NCBI GenBank assembly: GCA_904066235.2
Contig: CAJFCV020000002.1
Span: 7,564,001 to 7,628,000 of the forward strand
Direction of reading: 5' to 3'
Length of the DNA stretch: 64,000 nucleotides
From: Bursaphelenchus xylophilus
Taxonomy: Eukaryota > Nematoda > Chromadorea > Rhabditida > Aphelenchoididae
The notes below the pieces were generated by a model. It had not been told where the DNA came from. It made no database searches and was given only the letters and a program-made list of their open reading frames with translations. The number at the start of each line of letters is the position of its first letter. The stretch's first letter is position 1. Both the position numbers and the translations under genes were made by a program. This document shows, in pieces, positions 22,533-34,426 of this stretch.

Positions 22533-25500
22533 CTACTTGGTTTTTTTGGTATCCTGGCCAGTTGTTTCCTTTGACTGTTCTTTGTGATAAAGGAAAACGA
22601 AGGAAAAGAGAACAACGCCAACCATCATTGAGAAGGAAGAGACGTAGTATGGATACGCAGCAGGCAAGAAACGTTCGTATTGAGTGTGTTCGAAGGGACG
22701 GACAACAACCTAAACAACAATGATACATCCTTTGATACTGTCACATACCTGTTTAACATCATACAAATGGGTGTAACCAACTCTATTATAATCAACAAGG
22801 AATTTAAAGACACCGTAGACATCAGGGAGTTTGAATTGGGTGCTCAGTTTTCCATCTAAAAACACATTACAGTCCAACATTGTTCTTACTCTTATTGTTT
22901 AAGGTGGTTCTGACAAAAGGATCGATTCTAACGAACTCGAGCTGGACATCCTTGGCTTGGAATGGGGCCCACTTGCCGTCCTTGAGCTCTTCGATTTCAA
23001 TTTCGTATTTCTAAAATAAAATTCAAGAAGATGTTATTTATGACTTACCACATCCTCGGTGATGGTGTATTCTCTTGGAGCAGTAGTTTCCCCGACCTTG
23101 GAATGTTTCACAGACTTCACTCTAAGGACGCCGTTCTCCTTCAGAACCCATTTGGTAATGGCAGTGATGAATTCAGCGTTTCCGCTCTTCTCTGGTCTAA
23201 AAGCAAGCATTTATTAAATAAGAGTGCTCCTTACTAATACAGGGCGTATAAAAATTTGCGGAGTAAGCGCATAGTTTCTCCTAGGAGCATTACAGAAAAG
23301 CTATTTTTGGCATACTAACTGCACGAACTATAAGCGCAAATGTCATTTCAACCGAAACGAGGCAAAAACCCGAGGAATCCATTCCAAAAAATTGTGGATT
23401 CCCGTGAAAAGTTGGGAGTTTTTTCTGCGTGCAGTTATAGGCCTCCATTTTCGTCCACAAACTTTAACACACCCTATATAAGACGTAGAAAACGACTTAT
23501 ACTCTTCCTATGTTCAATCTAAAAATGCGCTTACTTCTGATTGGCCCCATTCTTCTGGATCTGTGCATTAATGTATTCATCACTGAAAAGAGCCAAAGAT
23601 CCAGTCAAAACAACTCGGGCATTGTTTCTGGCTTGAACAGCTCCAACCAAAACGGTATTCTGGCCAATAGCCTGCGGGTATTCGTTGATCTTCTGCTTGG
23701 GATTGAAGTTGTAAGACGTCAACGTTCCCGTCAAAACGGAAAGACGAAGAGGATTCTCGGTGTTGTAGGTCAAAGCAATACCCTTATACAAAAGTGGGCT
23801 CAGCTTTTTGCCAGCAATGAGTTCAGCATCAATTAATTGAGTCTTTGGAACAACCAAAGCGGTGTGAGTTCCATCATCAAGGCGGGCGTCATAATTGAAG
23901 TGATCAATCACAAAGGTTCCCTCCGTACCGAATTCAAATCCAACCTCAAGAGCAAAGTCCCTAAGAGCATCTCCGATCTTAGAGTCGCCAGTGACAAGGA
24001 CGTTTCCACCTCCATCGACGAACTTGGCCAACTCTTCCGCACTCAAAGATCCGCCGAATTCTAAAGCAATACGTTAGGCCATTTATGTTTAAAGTACGCG
24101 CGTCGCCATAACTAGGGAACACTTGGCCATTTTTTAAAATAAATCGCGTCGGGACCAAAATTAACTTGAAATCGTACGTGTGTACGGTAGAAAAATAATT
24201 TTTCTGCGGCTGGAGCCGAGAATTATTTGTTGCGTTGTTGACGAATTGTCGGATTCGTGGATCAGTGTGTTTATAATTTCTATAAATAAATCGTTTGTGG
24301 TTCGTGTATATTTAGCTGTATTTTAGATTTTTTTAACGAAAACTAATGTTTTCGGTCCGAATTTTAGGCAAGAAACGTGAAGACGAGGTCATCTACGGGT
24401 TCACGTGCGTTGATGAGTACGATGTCCGGCAACGGAAGGAGTTCGATGTAAAGTAAATGCTCCGCGGAAGTCTTGAACTCCATGAATTCGAATAGGAAAA
24501 GCAGAAGTTTGCAGAAAAAGGTCAAGATTCATGGAGAGAATCATGAAGGATCAGACTTTTGTTGACTCGTGAAACATGGGATCGATACGTGGGTTCCAAG
24601 TATGAAGTAAGTTCAATTTTTGACATTGATTACTCGCTTTTAGGACTCTCTGCGAACGTGTCAAAAATGACAAGATCCCCTGCGATCTGGATGTCATTAT
24701 CTACGAGGCAGACTTCGTGCTTCTTCCTGGAACGGCCCGCCTCCTACTCCAACAGAACTCGCGCATGATCATGAAGTCGATGCCGTCACAAAGCCCACAT
24801 CCTCCGCAGTGGAGACTTATAATTATAACGCGTTGAATAATAATAACAATAAAGACATAAGAGAAGGTTAATAAATTTATATTATAAATCTTGATTCTGA
24901 AAAAGTAAAGAGGAAATGTTGGAGGGAATAATACGGCTTCTTGCAAATCACAGATAATCGGGAGGGGAAGGAGTCGAAGTTGCTGTAGGAGGTATGGTGG
25001 TAGTCCATTGGTTGACGTGAACAAACTGAAAAGTTCAAGCAAAATAAATGGATAATATCGGATTTTTCAAAAAATGGTTTTTCAGTCTAAATAGTAATTT
25101 AAACAGACAGAAGAGCGCTTGTTCATGTTTTTCACAGCTTCTTTAGACGATAATACTAACAAATCATGGATAAGATAGCATTTTTCACGAGAAGAAAGGA
25201 AACCCGACAAATTTTGAAAGAAATCATAAAAAAAAACTAGTAAACGACCTTCTCTAACCGTCCCTGAGCTCGCCGTCTAGAAACAAGCAAAAATAAACAT
25301 AAAATAACTTACTGAGATCAATCCATCGCGATATCAAACAACAAAATTTCCGGCTGCAGCCGCAAAAAAATATTTTTTCTACCGTACACACGTACGATTT
25401 CAAGTTAATTTTGGTCTCGACGCGATTTATTTAAAAAAAATGGCCAAGTGTTCCCTAGTTATGGCGACGCGCGTACTTTAAATGTTATCTAAAAATAGGG

Positions 25501-25787
25501 AAAAATGCCAAAAAACGACGAAACTTACCTTCGACTTTAGGAGCCAACACAATAACGTGATCGTACAAGAATTCGCCAAACTTGATCAACGCGAGAGATG
25601 GATCATCAGCTTTCTTGATGGTCAACACGAAGCCTCGGTCTTTGAGAGATTTCAAATAAATGGAATGAGTTTGTTCGATCTTGGGGTCATCCAACAAGAC
25701 GAGAACTCGAGGATTCTCGGGAACCGCATGTGCGAGTACAAAGATGAAGACCAAAAGGCTGGCCGAATGTGTACTGAACAAGCCCAT
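22533..25787 (-). CDS. ostb-1: oligosaccharyltransferase 48 kDa subunit (OST48/WBP1)
   Basis: Six exons, right to left: 25787-25529, 24060-23535, 23196-23049, 23010-22890, 22855-22749, 22709-22533; about 445 aa, the usual family length. It is a non-catalytic subunit of the ER complex that transfers glycans to Asn residues. Seen: a signal peptide ([21 protein letters not shown]); the luminal GIFT-like region with [18 protein letters not shown]; then [22 protein letters not shown] and [23 protein letters not shown]; and a C-terminal transmembrane helix ([19 protein letters not shown]) with a lysine-bearing cytosolic tail. I chose the second Met (25787), not an upstream one at 25808, because a TTTCAG acceptor lies between them, 5 nt before this ATG. 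Intron 1 (about 1.47 kb) is almost entirely a transposon. Confidence 0.95.
24089..25481. mobile_element. DNA transposon with ~130-bp terminal inverted repeats in OST48 intron 1
   Basis: 1393 bp. The left end starts TTAAAGTACGCGCGTCGCC and the right end is its inverted copy. The arms match for about 130 bp (24089-24221 against 25351-25481) with only a few mismatches and A-run length differences. ATGT directly precedes the left end and follows the right end, a 4-bp target duplication. Outside the element the intron keeps only about 28 and 47 bp, so a short intron was probably invaded. The interior holds a short exon-like region (separate entry) but no transposase I can recognise. The superfamily is unresolved. 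Confidence 0.8.
24365..24829 (+). other. exon-like gene fragment carried inside the OST48-intron transposon
   Basis: On the plus strand, opposite to OST48, short open pieces lie next to plausible splice signals. After TTTTAG at 24361-24366 the frame [11 protein letters not shown]...[11 protein letters not shown] runs to a stop. After GCTTTTAG near 24642 a frame reads [20 protein letters not shown] and on through [17 protein letters not shown] before a stop near 24830. GTAAG lies just before the second piece. Codon use looks coding-like, with many C/G third positions, but the pieces do not join into one open reading frame. This could be captured host exons or a decayed element gene. I do not recognise the protein. 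Confidence 0.4.
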
Positions 25788-26266
25788 TTGGCTGAAATGA
25801 TCAAGCATAAAATCCTAAAGGCATAAAAAAGCGAAATTCACGGCAAGATCTGTATCAACGCATATAATCACACTATAGTACTACAATAGGCAGCCACGTC
25901 GACCAAAACTTCGTTGCGTTGCGATAAACGGAATGCCAAAATATTTTGGCGTATGTTGTTGTCGCTACGGAGCAATTATTTTGTGTCAGTCCGACGAAAT
26001 CAATATTGTGTGACATTTTGTTCTTATTCTGGAAAATATTTTTTAGAAATTTCTACGAGGTCCAGAATGTCTTACACAAGCGTTTCAATACACATGGTGC
26101 GCCATTTTCCTTTTTCCATCTCCTTACTTTTATTTAAAAAAAGCCTCATATTAGGTACTTCAAGCGGTACTCCAAGCCGGTCGAATTAGTACTGCATATT
26201 CGCGAATATTCTGGAACTATTTATTTGGCACCGATGACTGCAGATTTTTTATTTTCAGTGTGAACT
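25788..26266. other. divergent promoter region between OST48 and NudC genes
   Basis: About 480 bp between two divergent housekeeping genes. A TTTTCAG acceptor ends about 9 nt before the NudC ATG. No other motif supported. Confidence 0.5.
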
Positions 26267-27344
26267 ATGTCTCGTGAAGATAGAACCGATGGAGTTTTTA
26301 TGTCCTTGGCTCAAAACTTGGATGGTGGAGTTCCCGAGCTCATAGACTGTCTCTTTAGTTTCTTGAGTAGGAAGACTGACTTCTTTACCCAGCCACAACA
26401 AGCTCAAAAGATTCTACTGGAGGCTTACAACAAATACACGCAAGCCGCGAAAGACGTGAGTATTCAAAATATTTTTTCTTATTAAAGTTTAAAGGGTAAA
26501 ACCAGACCACATTATACATATTTCTAGTCGGAGGAAGAGAAACGCAAGAAGAAAGAGGCCGATGAGGAACGCCTAAAGCAGAAGCGGATTGCGGAACAGA
26601 AAAAGATAGAGGAAGCCATTGCTAAACAAAAAGAAGAGAAGCCAATAATGCCAAGTCCACCAGAATCATCAGAACAGAAGAGTGAAGATAATGAAGAAGA
26701 AGATCCCGCCGACAAAGGGAAACTGGCCCCGAATTCCGGCAATGGATGTGATCTCCCGAACTATCAGTGGACCCAAACTTTGGATGAAGTTGAGGTAAGA
26801 TTAATAGTTGCTTTTCATAGTTGTTAAATTAGATTGTAATCCCTCTTCGAGCCGGTGTCCCATTGAAATCCAAAGATGTGGCTGTTGAAATCAAGAAACG
26901 TCATCTTAAGGTTGGTGTCAAAGGTAAAGAATTGATCATTGATGGTGATTTATATGACGAAATCAAGGCCGAAGAGGCTCAATGGATCCTTCAGGACTCA
27001 AAGGATGTTGTGGTTACACTTGAGAAGGTTCGTTGGTTCTTTTTTATCGATATCATTCTTATAACAAGTTATATTATGTATGGTTTCAGATCAAAGGTAT
27101 GACTTGGTGGTCTCGTTTGATCACCACAGATCCCGAAATTAACACAAAGAAGGTCCAACCGGAGAATTCGAAGCTGTCTGATCTGGATGGAGAGACTCGG
27201 CAGATGGTGGAGAAGATGATGTACGATCAGAGACAGAAGGAAATGGGCCTTCCCACCTCTGAAGAGAAGAAAAAGCAAGATATCCTCAAGAAATTCATGG
27301 AACAACACCCTGAAATGGACTTCTCCAATGCCAAGATACAGTAA
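26267..27344 (+). CDS. nud-1: NudC nuclear-distribution/dynein co-chaperone
   Basis: Four exons: 26267-26455, 26528-26794, 26833-27027, 27090-27344; about 301 aa, near the family length. The N-terminal region ([16 protein letters not shown]) is followed by a charged coiled coil in exon 2 ([17 protein letters not shown]) and an acidic linker. The p23/CS domain starts at [16 protein letters not shown] and includes [24 protein letters not shown] and [26 protein letters not shown]. The C-terminus [35 protein letters not shown] is diagnostic of NudC. NudC stabilises LIS1 and dynein regulators with Hsp90 and is needed for nuclear movement and cytokinesis. The start is supported by the acceptor just upstream. 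Confidence 0.96.
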
Positions 27345-30300
27345 GCTTCCCTGTTAATTGTTCAAGTTTGCATATTTATTATGAATAAAGTGGTAACTGC
27401 TATTATATATTGTTCTTTGATGCGTATTTTGTGTCAAGGACTTGTATGTATATTGTTTTCTCTATCTATTTTATCCTTAGAATAACTCGCATGTCTGTTC
27501 GTATCTTTCTTTTCCGCCGGAAGGTCGTATCGAATACCCGGCTTTTTAATTAAAATTAAACTAAATCCATGGGTGTTTTGAAGCCAAGAAAATGAGATAA
27601 AAAGCGTCTTAAAAAGTGAGAAAGTGCTTTGGCAGAGATAAGGTCGCCTTCCGTGGCATCTCCAGAGCATCTTCATCATGGGTACGTTCAATTCCGTTGA
27701 AGTTTTGGTCATCTGATGCAGAATGTATTTATGTGGTTTTTTCATGCTAAAAGACTTACTTTTGGATACCCTATCTATAATATTTTGGGCGTTCTTATAA
27801 AATATTGGGGGATTCTGGAGTCTATATACATTATTCTAGTCATCTGTGAATCTCTTTTATAAGTGATTTTTTTGTTTAGTTACAATTAAAAAAATTGTTG
27901 TTAGAGTAAAGTGGACATTCCATTTGACCTGTTGCCTTCGCGCCGATTTCATTTTCCTTTCTTTCTCATGACGTGGCCGTCTTTAATGTGCCCGAGGGGT
28001 TTAAGTTTTACGGGCCGAAGAAAGGACCATTTGTTACTCACGGTAGATTAAGGGGATAAAGTTTCCGCAATGTTTGTTTTCACGACATTCAAGAAGTTTT
28101 CGCGAGTCTCGGATGGCACGGTCTGAACCTGGAAATAAAATATGGGCAGTTCTTTGTCATTCGTCAAGATGAAAGTTTATTAAAAGAAGGTCCAAAAAGT
28201 CATGATTTTTAGTAATGCTATTTAATTATTGTGTAGTATACAGTCCAAGTTGAGTTAGTTATTCATTATCATCTGCATTCGCTTCAGTTTTGTTCCCACG
28301 CCTTTTTTATACCCTCAGATCCACATCATTACCAAGTGCAATGTAATAATCATTTCCAAAACATCTAAATTATTCCCGCTAGCCAAAAACACGACCATCA
28401 ATTCGTTATGATTAACGCTTTATTCAAACAAGCTGGTGTTCGTTATCGCTCTGGGCCATTCAACTCGAGTAATGAGCCCACTTATAGGCTTTGGTGGAGC
28501 GAAAGTTTGCTCTCAATTAAAGTCATTCATGGTTTATTGACCGAGTTCACAGCATTATTCCTCGTTTTTTTGCATTATTTTCTTTGCATTTCGTAATACG
28601 TGATCCGTATAGTTCATCAAATAAATAATATTATTCGAAGGGCTCGTTTTTGGAAATAATTTGAGCCTACGGATGTGGAGGCCGGAAACTGAGTAGAGAT
28701 TGATTGTCCAAGTAATCAGGGAAGTGTCAGGAATGGTCCGCGAATTCCTTTCTGGGAATTGGAGGCGTGGAATCTTCGGGAATGGGATCTTGAGTAATGT
28801 TGGTAAAGGATAAGGTGGATGGTGAAAAGGATCGATCCAAAAAATTATGAATACCGGTAGAGGTTGGAAATGACCAATCAGCGACAAAGGCTGTTTTTTA
28901 ACAGTCATTTAACGCATTTTTGCTACAAATTTTACGGTATCCACGATGACTAAATTATGATCTTGTTTTTCTCCCATTTCGAACGCCAATTCCTTTCTCA
29001 CAATCTTCTTACCGTTGAATTGTACCCTTTGGTTCGCAACAACCCCTTCCCTATGTTACATTTCCCTCTGTCACATGCCTTTTCTCTCTTCTCATGAGTT
29101 TTTACATCCTCAATTAGAATATCTGTTATTACCGGCACCTTCAGTGCGCAATTAGTTTCCTCGAAATAATTTTATTTGCTAGTTCGGATGACATCAAGTT
29201 TCGATGTCGGAGGACGTCATATTCGAATGCATTTTTTGATGCTTTGTCGGAACTTTATTTCAGAATATTTTTATAGTTTCAAAAGATTTTTTTTTATAGA
29301 GTATTGTAAAATTTCCATCCTCGTTTCGGAATAGGCATCAGGTGCAATCGACCGTAATTTCTGGCAAAGAGTGATTAATTTGGATGAATTCTTTTCGATT
29401 ATTTTAATTCAGACGTCCAGAAAAGTGGGTGTTTACGGCTGAGGTAAGGTGACTTCGAAGAGTTCGTCTTGAGTTATATAAAGAGTCTTAAGATTTCCTC
29501 TAAACATTCCGAAGCGGAAATTGTCGAAGTGAGAAGAACGATTTTTTGCAAATCGCGGCCGAGATCTGGCAACTGATCTTTCGGCGAGAGAGTATGTGAA
29601 ATAGAGAGGTTCTATTAGACAAAAATTATTTTTGGATCGGATCGGAAAACACTTTTTGGCAGAGGGATTGCACAGTACGTTTTTGCCGGAATTTAGGCGA
29701 TTATGACCCAAACTGGAAAAAAGTCGTCGTTTTTAACAAAGCGGCCGTCAAACCAGGGCTGATAGCCAATTGGTCCAAATAACTGGACCAACAAAAACTT
29801 CGGTGACTGTTTCTTGTTTCGTAAGAAGTAATGTCAAAAAGTAATTTTTTCATTTTTTTCTAAAGATGTATGCTTGATTTATGGATTTTTGATAGTGATG
29901 ACTTCGAAAATGACGTTCGCTTTTTCGTTACCACCAAAAACCCTAACAGTCAAATATTTTTTAAAAATTGCAAAAAAATACTTGTTAACAGTACTAATAT
30001 AATACTTACGAAAAATTAACGATCAAAAATTCTGTGGAAAGAGGCGGCTTTTTTCGTCCTTGGATGATACTCGATCTTCTTGGGCGTAACAAAACTCTGC
30101 GGTTTCCGCAAAGCGCGATCTCTAGTGATATCGCCATTATTTCTTTTTTCCGACCTTAAATTTTGTTCGAACTTCACTAATGTTACCACCTACTCCCTTT
30201 AGCAGCCTCTTTCTTCCCCACCGTTCTTATCCCCAATTTCTTTTTCTCATTTCCTGACTAATTATCCATGTATATGCATGGAAGAAACACTGTGGTTGAT

Positions 30301-33300
30301 TGGGTCTAAGATGTCACAAAAAGAGCCTCGAAATGGCAATGGCCTTCTTCGATTCTTTAGTCAGCGGGCATCGATGTTATCCATGGTTAATGTTGAATCT
30401 GAGTTTGTTTAGATTGTTAAAACACTTGTTTAACTGTAACCCTGATATTTTGTAAAATCTGTCAGCACATTGGGCGTTGTAAAGATTATATTTTTGCACA
30501 GAAATAGTAACACCAGTCGGCCTCAGCGTTGGCCACTTATATCCATTGAATGTTTATATTTTTGATATCAATTCGCCTTTGACCACTTAACGATCTTTTT
30601 TCACGACATTTTTTTATGTACTACTTGACCGTCATTATAAATTCCTTCAACTTTCTGCCCTGAGGATTTGGTTCATTGTCCGAATGCGGCTGAGAGTCTG
30701 GCCAATTGTTTTACCCCCCAATTTTTGCATGAAAGATTAGTTTCCTTCTGAATTGCCTCAGGGTGTTCCGTTCTTTTTATTTTTTAATTGGCATTTATAT
30801 CCCAACTTTTTTACGACCTTGTTTTTTTGATTATGTCGCTAAAATGCAAGTGTTTTTTGTGATCAATGAAGCGGGAGTAACCGCATAGTAAGCCGAACGA
30901 TTGGTATGAGAAGTCGAGAGTTCTTTGTCTCTTGGCCAAGCTTTTTTTTGAGTTTTGGTTGCCGAATTCTCGGAGAACTCAATTTGTGAAAAGATGAGTT
31001 AAAAAGTAGTCTAGCGAGATGCTGTGGTTGATGTCATATACAAGTCTTCCTCCTTGCAAGTCATTGTTTTACTTTACACTTGTTTCTTTGTTGCGTGCTT
31101 TTGCACTTTTCGGTGTCTGACTTTGTAAAGATTTCCTTCTTGGAACATTTTTGCAAACATAAATAGATCAGCTAGAGTTGTTTCGTCTGAAAGGAGATGC
31201 CAGAAGACTCATAAACAAGCTTGTTTTGCCCATTTGGCCCCATTATCAGTTGTCATTTCCTCCAGCCCTCAATTGGAATATATTTTATAAATTTTGTATT
31301 CCCCGTGACTCTACTCCATTAGAAACTCCCATTTGACGCATTCTGAGGCCCCAGAGAAATGAGACAAACCCATAACGAATTAGCGGATGTCGTAAAAATT
31401 GCTCGAAATGAGGAAAGAATACAATTTCCGACATTTCCGCGCTTCGGCCGCTGAAATGGCCTGTTAAGGCATTTTCGGCCGCCAAATGGGCGTGTGAATG
31501 GCGAAATAAAAGGCGCGGGAAAACGAAGAACCTTGAGGTCGGACTGTAGGACGGATGCGGCGCTATCCGCGACGCTTCCGCATGGGTTCTGACTTGTTGT
31601 TCGGGGTTGATGGGACGTGGGATCTTTGAAATTTACATCCAAATTACCACAGCAAACTCACAGGAAATCTAATCTTTGATCATGGAAAGTCAGCTGATTA
31701 CTGTTAATAGCATTTTCTCCACAAAATAATTGATTTATGAGCCTCTTACAGTAATCCTGGACTACATTAAAGTCAGAAGTTGGTTTTCGGATTGGTTGAT
31801 CCATTCTTTTCACCTGATACTTGCCTGGTGAATTCGTAATTTTACATTTTTCAGTAGTCCGCCCTTCTTTTACGCAGTCCCAGACTCCCTTGAGGGCAAT
31901 TTTACCGTGTTTATCAACTTTTTGTCGTATTTTCGCTTATTACTTCTACATTTTGTAATAATAGCTAAAACAAATTATATATTATATTATATAACTAATA
32001 ATCATAATAAAAGAAGTATTAACCATAACCGAAAAACGCTTGAATCGGTTGTTTGTTTCACCTGTAATTACAGCCAGTCAGTCCCCTTTATCTTCCCCTT
32101 TCTGACTCCAAAACTTTTTCTTTTTTCTGTCCCCTCAGGCATTCCCTAACACCGCGTGATTTTTGGCCAGTTATTTTCTTTGTAAGGCCTTGAATTTGCA
32201 ACTATGACTACAAAACGGTCCTTTCTTTAATCACGTTTGTTTATTTTATTATCCTTTTTGGACTCTAAATTCGTACCTTTGTGTTCCCGCCAAGTTTTTT
32301 TTATTTTAATTCCCTAGTGAGAGAACTGGAGGGACGTTCAGATATCAACAAGGGGGGTTAAAAATTTTCGCCATTTTTTTGATAAACTTGTTATTAACAA
32401 GTCACAGAATTTACAGATGAAACAAGCAAGTTGTTTGAATACCGTTAGTATTTTGTTTAGATTTATTTTTTAGTCATCATGGAATATAAAAAATGCAAAA
32501 AACAAGTTTGAACTTTGAGCTTTACATTACCAGGACAATCATGTTTTAGTTACACGCTCAGAAAAACCTTGGTTACATGTTTTCCGAAATAATATTATCC
32601 GTTTTATTAAAAGGTAACTAACTACAGAGTTTGACAAAAAAAACCATGAAGGAAAGTCGGTGGCTATAACCTTAGATGGAGGCGGCGCAGAGACTTCGTT
32701 CTTTGAGTACGTATTTTCAAGCCAGATTATTTTTTGTCTATGAAATAATAAGATTTGAAAGTGCTAACTGAGCTCGCTACGATCTGTTGAGCTTTTTTTA
32801 CCTACCTTTAACCAGTGTTTTTCGGTTGAAAACGGCCGTGAAATCTAGGATTTTTTTGGTTTAAAGTCACCGAGAAACAATTCTTGCTTGGAGGAGCGAG
32901 ATCTTTGATCATGACTATTAATTTTCTGTTTTAACTAAAAAAAATTATATTAATTTTTGCTAGAAATTTTACAATAATTTTACAACTTTGGCCTGATTTT
33001 ATTGTCATGGCTAACATAAATCCCGAAATTTTGTTTGTCAAGCGGGATAAAAAGGCGGAAAGCAGACGGTCAGGGTCAACAAATACAGGTTGTTATCCAT
33101 GCAAGGCCTCTATTTTCGTTCAAAACAAACCCCAGCCTAAGGGCATTACTTACTTCCTCCGGGTATTAATATGATTACAACTTTAATGCCCGCCTTTCTG
33201 AATTATGTATGAGCTCATGAATTACCCATCACATCCATACCTATCGTACAAGTTCTTCTGGAAAAAGTCGTATTTTTGAATAAATCGGGGGATGCTTGAT

Positions 33301-34426
33301 TCGTAATATAAATCTTGACAATTCTAAGAATGTCTTTTTAGGGGACATTTCAAAGTGCAGTAGTACCTAGATTACTGTAAATTTCGTAATCTGTTACAGG
33401 TCAGGTTTTCTCTGTATGTAAATTCAGTGTTTTGATAAGTGTTCGGAAAGTTATGAACGAAAAACTTTTTTTTGCTTGGCCGTCTCTCCTCATTTTACGT
33501 GACCTTTTTTCCCCGAATCCCATGTCTTGATATACTCTTGTCTGGGGTCATTTATGGCCATTCGCCAAATTGAATCGCGCACTTTTTGTTCGACCCTTTA
33601 ATCGTATAAAAGCCGTTTGATTTAGTCTTCCCACTTCCTCATGTACTTCTGTTTTTGCTCTTTGTTGTATGAAAAGGGTTATTAGAGCTCGGCCCAGACT
33701 GTTTTCTGTCATTTTGGTTAAAATCTAAGAGAGTGATATTCTTGCAGCAATTGGAAAGATTAAGGTTAATGACATAACTGAAATTTAATTTTTAAAAAAA
33801 CACGAATATGGAGCCACAATGAGAAGGGAGAATCTTATAAGTAAAACATGACTTATTTTTGACATCAAAAGGTGTAGTCTTGAAGGAATTGGGTTGTTAT
33901 AAGCAGACTTCCTGTCTATTCCGCATTTTAATTAATGTTTTTTCGCCAAAAATGACAATGCGAAGAAAAAAACTATTTGAAAAAATAACAAACAGAATTG
34001 GCCGACGTTAAAAAACGAAGGGAATTTTAGTTTACTTGTATTTTTATATTGTCTATGTGACAGGAAGAGACCATAATGATCATCTTTTTTACGAGGATTT
34101 CCTCGTTTTTCGACGGTCAGTCGAAATTCAATGGAACCTCTGTGAGTTCGCATTATCACATTTGATTATATTATCTTCGATTCTATGGCAACATTCAAAT
34201 CTGATAATATATGCGCTCTACATCAACTTCCATGCTTTTTATCTCCAACTCCTCCTTTAACTTTACTCTTTAGCCCTTCAATGACGCCTCTGAATTTAAA
34301 AAGTTCCAGTAGTTGTTATCCCTTTCCTGAATTTCGCGTGCTGTTCCACTCATTTAACTGATATTTCTATTTATGGTTAGAATTGATTCTACAATCATTC
34401 CATTGTTACTCGAAAATACGGTCAAG
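27345..34426. other. 7-kb region with no convincing gene, upstream of the globin
   Basis: AT-rich sequence with many poly-A/T runs. The longest frames (for example 31319-31642 minus and 29433-29711 minus) lack splice continuity or recognisable motifs. No tRNA or obvious repeat array is seen. The first about 100 bp contains the NudC 3' end, with AATAAA near 27383. It may hold long-range regulatory DNA for the globin gene or non-coding transcripts; sequence alone does not show either. Confidence 0.5.

Noticed and set aside
25788..25808. Upstream Met as OST48 start
   Set aside because: A TTTCAG acceptor lies between it and the next Met, and the signal peptide fits better from 25787.
31285..31642. 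Minus-strand frames in the 7-kb spacer
   Set aside because: Short, overlapping in two frames, with no splice continuity or family resemblance.
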